Shown here: piece after piece, positions 61,007 through 64,000 of the stretch
How positions within the stretch are numbered: position 1 is the stretch's first letter
Layout: the number at the start of each line of letters is the position of its first letter
Notes under the pieces: generated by a model
Databases searched by the model: none
Told to the model about the DNA's origin: nothing
What the model saw: the letters and a program-made list of their open reading frames with translations, nothing else
Translations under genes and position numbers: made by a program
Assembly (NCBI RefSeq): GCF_945890115.1
Contig: NZ_CAMDCK010000006.1
Coordinates: 61,792-125,791 of the forward strand
Direction of reading: 5' to 3'
Source: Sphingorhabdus sp. EL138
GTDB taxonomy: Bacteria; Pseudomonadota; Alphaproteobacteria; Sphingomonadales; Sphingomonadaceae
Length of the DNA: 64,000 nucleotides

Positions 61007-61765
61007 TTAACCTGCCGTAATGCCATTATCGGCGGTGTAGCATGCCCCGTGGACCGCGCGTGCCCTGTCCGACGCCAAGAAGAGCAACGGCTCGACAATG
61101 TCTTCGGGCGTATTGGGAGGACGAAATCCGCAATAGCGCAAGATCATGTCGGTATCGGCACCCTCGGGAAAGGCGAGCCCCTGAACCATTTCCGTCATCA
61201 TACCGCCGGGTGCTATTGCGTTAATCCGGACCGGCGACTTGATGAACTCCATCGCCAGTGACTTGGTCAGGCTGAGCAAAGCTGCTTTGGTCGCGGCATA
61301 TGGCGCGGTATAGGATTGGCCAATAAATGCTGCCGTCGATGCTACATTGACCACATTGCCTTTCGACTCAACGAGATACGGCATTGCCGCTCGCATCATG
61401 AAGAATGGTGCTGTCACATTGGCGGCAAAAAGCTCGTTCCAGTCCTCCGCGCTCACATCGGCAAGCGCGTGAAAGCGCAATATGCCCGCGACATTGCACA
61501 GTACATCAAGGCGACCAAATGCCTCGCGAGCCACGTTTACCGCATCCTCACAATTGGACGGCAGCCCCAAATCGCCGCAGTAGTTTGCACAAAGTCCTCC
61601 GGCATCGGTGATTGTTTGTGCCGTTTCGGCGAGTCCAGCGGCGTTGATATCCACCAAACAAACCTGCGCACCTTCTTGCGCAAACCGCACGCTTGCGGCG
61701 CGACCGAGCCCCGACGCTGCGCCTGTGACAAGCACCACTTTGCCGTCGAATTCACCATTGTTCAT
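61007..61765 (-). CDS. SDR-family oxidoreductase
   Basis: A 252-residue classical SDR: TGAASGLGRAA, LVDINAAG after beta-2 (NAD type), NVAGI in place of NNAG, and YAATK. The C-terminus has TADNGITAG where VDGG is usual. It overlaps the upstream phosphotransferase-like gene (stop 61762) by four bases. Confidence 0.85.
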   Translation of the reverse strand: MNNGEFDGKVVLVTGAASGLGRAASVRFAQEGAQVCLVDINAAGLAETAQTITDAGGLCANYCGDLGLPSNCEDAVNVAREAFGRLDVLCNVAGILRFHALADVSAEDWNELFAANVTAPFFMMRAAMPYLVESKGNVVNVASTAAFIGQSYTAPYAATKAALLSLTKSLAMEFIKSPVRINAIAPGGMMTEMVQGLAFPEGADTDMILRYCGFRPPNTPEDIVEPLLFLASDRARAVHGACYTADNGITAG

Positions 61766-63192
61766 AGCGTGCTTTCCTGAGCAGGTCTGCGGTTGAGAAT
61801 TGGCTCCATAACAGCCAGTGCGATATGGTCCGGGCTTGGGTTTGGACCTGCAATGATCAGGCAGTGGCGCAGGAACCGGCGGTGAAACAGCTGGGTAAGC
61901 GCAGCGTCTTGTTCGGGACCGGCGGCCTTGATGAATTGCGTGAGGTTGCTGTCTGCATCTGTGAGATTATTCGGTTGCGTTCCCGTTAATGCTGCTGTCT
62001 CCGCGATATCGGCTTGCTCGCACCAGTTGCGATAATGGCCGCGGTTGCGCAAATAATGTGGAACAGAGACGAGGATATTGCGTTGCCAGTCCTGCAAAGC
62101 GTCGGATTCAGGCAAGCGCTCCAGATCGGCAATCAACTTACCTAAGGCGAGGTCTTCATAGGGTGTCGTTGCGGGCTGTTCCGGCAAAGTCAGCGTGTCA
62201 AGCTCCATGCCGATAATCTCGGCTAACGCTTCCATCGCCCGCCGCGCAATAACCGCGACCTGAAACACGCTTTCGACCCAGTCACCGCCGCGTGCGGTGT
62301 CGTGCATCCCGAACAGCGGTCCGTAATAGGCTTCACAAAGGAAGGCGACCGTATGGAAGGCGAGCGCATCATAATCGAGGGGTAACCCAATAGCCTTTTC
62401 ATAATGGAGGAACAGCGCCGGGACATCGCCCATATTTTCAATAGGGTGCCGCCCGCGAAAACAAGCAAGATCGCGCATTGGATCTCCCAGATGGCCGATT
62501 TCAACGTCGAGAATGCACGTCATTTCTGGACCATCGGAAAGAAACTGGCCACAATCGCCCGTCAGGAATGATATGCTGCTGCGACCGTTAGGATAATTGC
62601 GGCGCAACCAGCGCGAGAAAAACTCGATGAATGGATCGGTTATGTTGATCTGGCCGGTCATCGCATGAAACCGCTCGAAATTCGCCAGCGCAATCTCTTC
62701 ATCGCCGGTTGGCAACGTTGCGCCGACGGCCACAAATTTCTCGGGCGGAATGCGGTGCATATCGGCCAGAATTTCCATATAGCGCAGCGACGCCTGCCAG
62801 CGGTCGTCGGTCATCACTGACCGGTTCTCTATGGCTTCGGCAATCAACCCAGGGTCGCGACCGCCGCGCACCCATTCCATCACAATAGTGTTTGGATCGG
62901 GACACATGCCCAAGATCGCTGGGATCGGTATGCCATTTTCATGCAATGTGCGCTGCATCAGCATTTCATATTCGAGCGGGTATGGATGGGTCAGCCATGT
63001 TCGGTCACCCTTCAACAGCATCTCGGTGGGCTTGCCGTTCCGCATCAATGCTGCACGCCAAACCGGACGCCAGCGGCGTTCCTTGTGCAACGCAATCTGA
63101 CTACATCCCAGCTCGTCTTCCAAATAACGCGTTAGCTGACTGACATCGTCCGCATGGGCGTCGAACGATACTTCTGTTTTTGACGTGTTCAT
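61762..63192 (-). CDS. APH-fold phosphotransferase-like protein with altered catalytic loop
   Basis: About 476 residues from ATG 63192; ATG 63231 and longer forms are possible because no strong ribosome site is seen. MLLKGDRTWLTHPYPLEYEM and TIVMEWVRGG form the nucleotide lobe. The catalytic loop is SFLTGDCGQFLS (Asp kept, Asn replaced by Gln in a shortened loop), and the metal segment is CILDVEIGHLGDPMRDLACF. It is a paralogue of the protein at 58365. It is first gene of a four-gene operon with two SDRs and a SnoaL protein, divergent from the disrupted reductase gene. Confidence 0.72.
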   Translation of the reverse strand: MNTSKTEVSFDAHADDVSQLTRYLEDELGCSQIALHKERRWRPVWRAALMRNGKPTEMLLKGDRTWLTHPYPLEYEMLMQRTLHENGIPIPAILGMCPDPNTIVMEWVRGGRDPGLIAEAIENRSVMTDDRWQASLRYMEILADMHRIPPEKFVAVGATLPTGDEEIALANFERFHAMTGQINITDPFIEFFSRWLRRNYPNGRSSISFLTGDCGQFLSDGPEMTCILDVEIGHLGDPMRDLACFRGRHPIENMGDVPALFLHYEKAIGLPLDYDALAFHTVAFLCEAYYGPLFGMHDTARGGDWVESVFQVAVIARRAMEALAEIIGMELDTLTLPEQPATTPYEDLALGKLIADLERLPESDALQDWQRNILVSVPHYLRNRGHYRNWCEQADIAETAALTGTQPNNLTDADSNLTQFIKAAGPEQDAALTQLFHRRFLRHCLIIAGPNPSPDHIALAVMEPILNRRPAQESTL

Positions 63193-63352
63193 GTTGGGCA
63201 AATTGTTGGTACTCCTAACCTGTTGCGTCATTCCACACTGTTTTCCTGTGTCTACCAGCTCCGACAGTGGCTCGCCCTTTACAACGATAGGTCTTTTTGA
63301 CTGAATTGCCGGTTTATGCGGCTCGGACGGCAGAATAAAACAGGACAAGACT

Positions 63353-63451
63353 GTGGGGCAATATGACGTTCTAATCGTCGGTGGTGGGCACGGCGGTGCA
63401 CAGGCAGCGATTGCTTTGCGTCAGGCAAAGTTTGAAGGTAGTATAGCTATT
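63353..63451 (+). pseudogene. Ferredoxin-reductase-like FAD protein, 5' fragment interrupted by IS
   Basis: Thirty-three codons from GTG 63353 encode YDVLIVGGGHGGAQAAIALR, then QAKFEGSIAI. This is the N-terminus of putidaredoxin-reductase/BphA4-type enzymes that reduce [2Fe-2S] ferredoxins. The homology stops exactly where the insertion element begins at 63452. The rest of the gene, if present, must lie beyond the window after the element. It could have been the reductase for the ferredoxin at 18474. Confidence 0.8.
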
Positions 63452-64000
63452 TGTAGGACTGTACGGACTCGCGGGACATCTTTCATATTGCCGATAGGCA
63501 AGCAGAAGGATGGAACCGATGACCAAGGAAGAACGAGATATTCAGCGCAAGCTAAAGGTGCTGCGCCATGCTGAGAAGATCGGTGATGTAGGCAAAACAT
63601 GCCGATACTTCGGCATTGGCAGATCAAGCTTCTACCGCTGGAAAGCCTCATTCGAGCGGAACGGCGAAGCCGGGCTGATCAACCAAAAGCCCATTCCGAA
63701 GAACCCTGCCAACCAGACGCCACCCGAGATCGTCGACAAGGTCCTCTACCTGCGCAGCAAATACCACCTCGGGTCGATCAGGATCGTTTGGTACCTAGCG
63801 CGATATCACGACATCAAAATCTCCGACGCTGGTGTAACGCGCATTCTGCGCCGTAACGGTGTTGGCAGACTGCCGCGCGGAACCCGCATGCGCAAAGTTC
63901 ACACCAAGCGTTATAACAAGCAGGTGCCAGGCCATCACATCCAGATGGACGTCAAGTTTCTCACCTTCATCGGCAAGCGCGGCGAGAAGATCCGCCGGTT
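63452..64000 (+). mobile_element. IS481-family insertion element, left part
   Basis: The element begins with TGTAGGACTGTACGG at 63452, immediately after the truncated reductase codon 33, and holds an IS481-type transposase that runs off the right edge. The TG-starting end fits the family. The right end and target duplication are outside the window, so the exact boundary is inferred from where reductase similarity ends. Confidence 0.8.
63519..64000 (+). CDS. IS481-family transposase, 3' truncated by window edge
   Basis: The frame from ATG 63519 (AGAAGGA upstream) stays open to the edge for 160 codons. The N-terminal helix-turn-helix is at residues 24-42 (VGKTCRYFGIGRSSFYRWK), with GLINQKPIPKNP and KYHLGSIRIVWYLARYH after it. 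The first acidic residue of the DDE catalytic triad is D144 in HIQMDVKFL. The remaining catalytic residues lie beyond the window. Confidence 0.9.
   Translation, partial: MTKEERDIQRKLKVLRHAEKIGDVGKTCRYFGIGRSSFYRWKASFERNGEAGLINQKPIPKNPANQTPPEIVDKVLYLRSKYHLGSIRIVWYLARYHDIKISDAGVTRILRRNGVGRLPRGTRMRKVHTKRYNKQVPGHHIQMDVKFLTFIGKRGEKIRR

Noticed and set aside
1..64000. Search by eye for CRISPR arrays, tRNA or rRNA genes, phage attachment sites and replication origins.
   Set aside because: No repeated spacer pattern, tRNA cloverleaf or rRNA-like stretch was noticed; only one mobile element end was seen.

Overview
The window reads as chromosomal DNA of an alphaproteobacterium, most likely a member of the Sphingomonadales. 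The clues are a sphingomonad-type TonB-dependent receptor (54769-57195), moderately high GC, the style of the Rieske and acyl-CoA enzymes, and dense packing with ATGA/GTGA stop-start overlaps. The genus cannot be fixed from sequence reading alone. No tRNA, rRNA or CRISPR array was seen, and no stretch longer than 300 bases lacks a gene.

Left end (3-6596, + strand): a coenzyme F420 operon. It holds the 3' part of fbiC (fused CofG/CofH), an F420-dependent NADP reductase (npdG), cofE, cofD and cofC. An LLM-class oxidoreductase and an EthD-like protein follow. Three more LLM-class (putative F420-dependent) oxidoreductases lie at 13623, 17455 and 38483, so both cofactor supply and candidate users are in one locus.

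Middle (6600-46200): a large catabolic island. It has ten short-chain dehydrogenases across the window and three MFS transporters, two of them in this region's operons together with APH-fold phosphotransferases. It also has KstD/fumarate-reductase-like and PYROXD2-like flavoproteins, a P450 and a frameshifted alpha-methylacyl-CoA racemase. Two sulfotransferase-fold proteins, two DUF1214-like proteins, VOC and SnoaL-type small-fold enzymes, and alpha/beta hydrolases complete it. A pair of adjacent Rieske-oxygenase-like proteins looks complementary: one keeps the Rieske cluster and the other keeps the mononuclear-iron site. A [2Fe-2S] ferredoxin is encoded nearby, and a TetR gene with a palindromic operator lies between the two blocks. 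An eleven-gene + strand operon (20227-28977) is almost fully translationally coupled.

Right part (42408-63192): CoA-ester chemistry (MaoC hydratase, acyl-CoA dehydrogenase, bifunctional hydratase/3-hydroxyacyl-CoA dehydrogenase, thiolase). There is also an old-yellow-enzyme/dienoyl-CoA-reductase-like protein with an altered cluster motif, a second KstD-like flavoprotein, the TonB receptor, a tandem NTF2-like lipoprotein, two phosphotransferases with an unusual active-site loop, and further SDRs.

Right edge: an IS481-type element has inserted into a ferredoxin-reductase-like gene after codon 33, and its transposase runs off the window.

Inferred overall picture: uptake through the TonB receptor and MFS carriers is followed by oxygenation (P450, Rieske pair) and redox tailoring of alcohols, ketones and enones (SDRs, KstD-like and LLM/F420 enzymes). 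CoA-dependent beta-oxidation of a bulky, probably alicyclic or terpenoid/steroid-like hydrophobic compound would come last. The substrate itself is not shown by the sequence.
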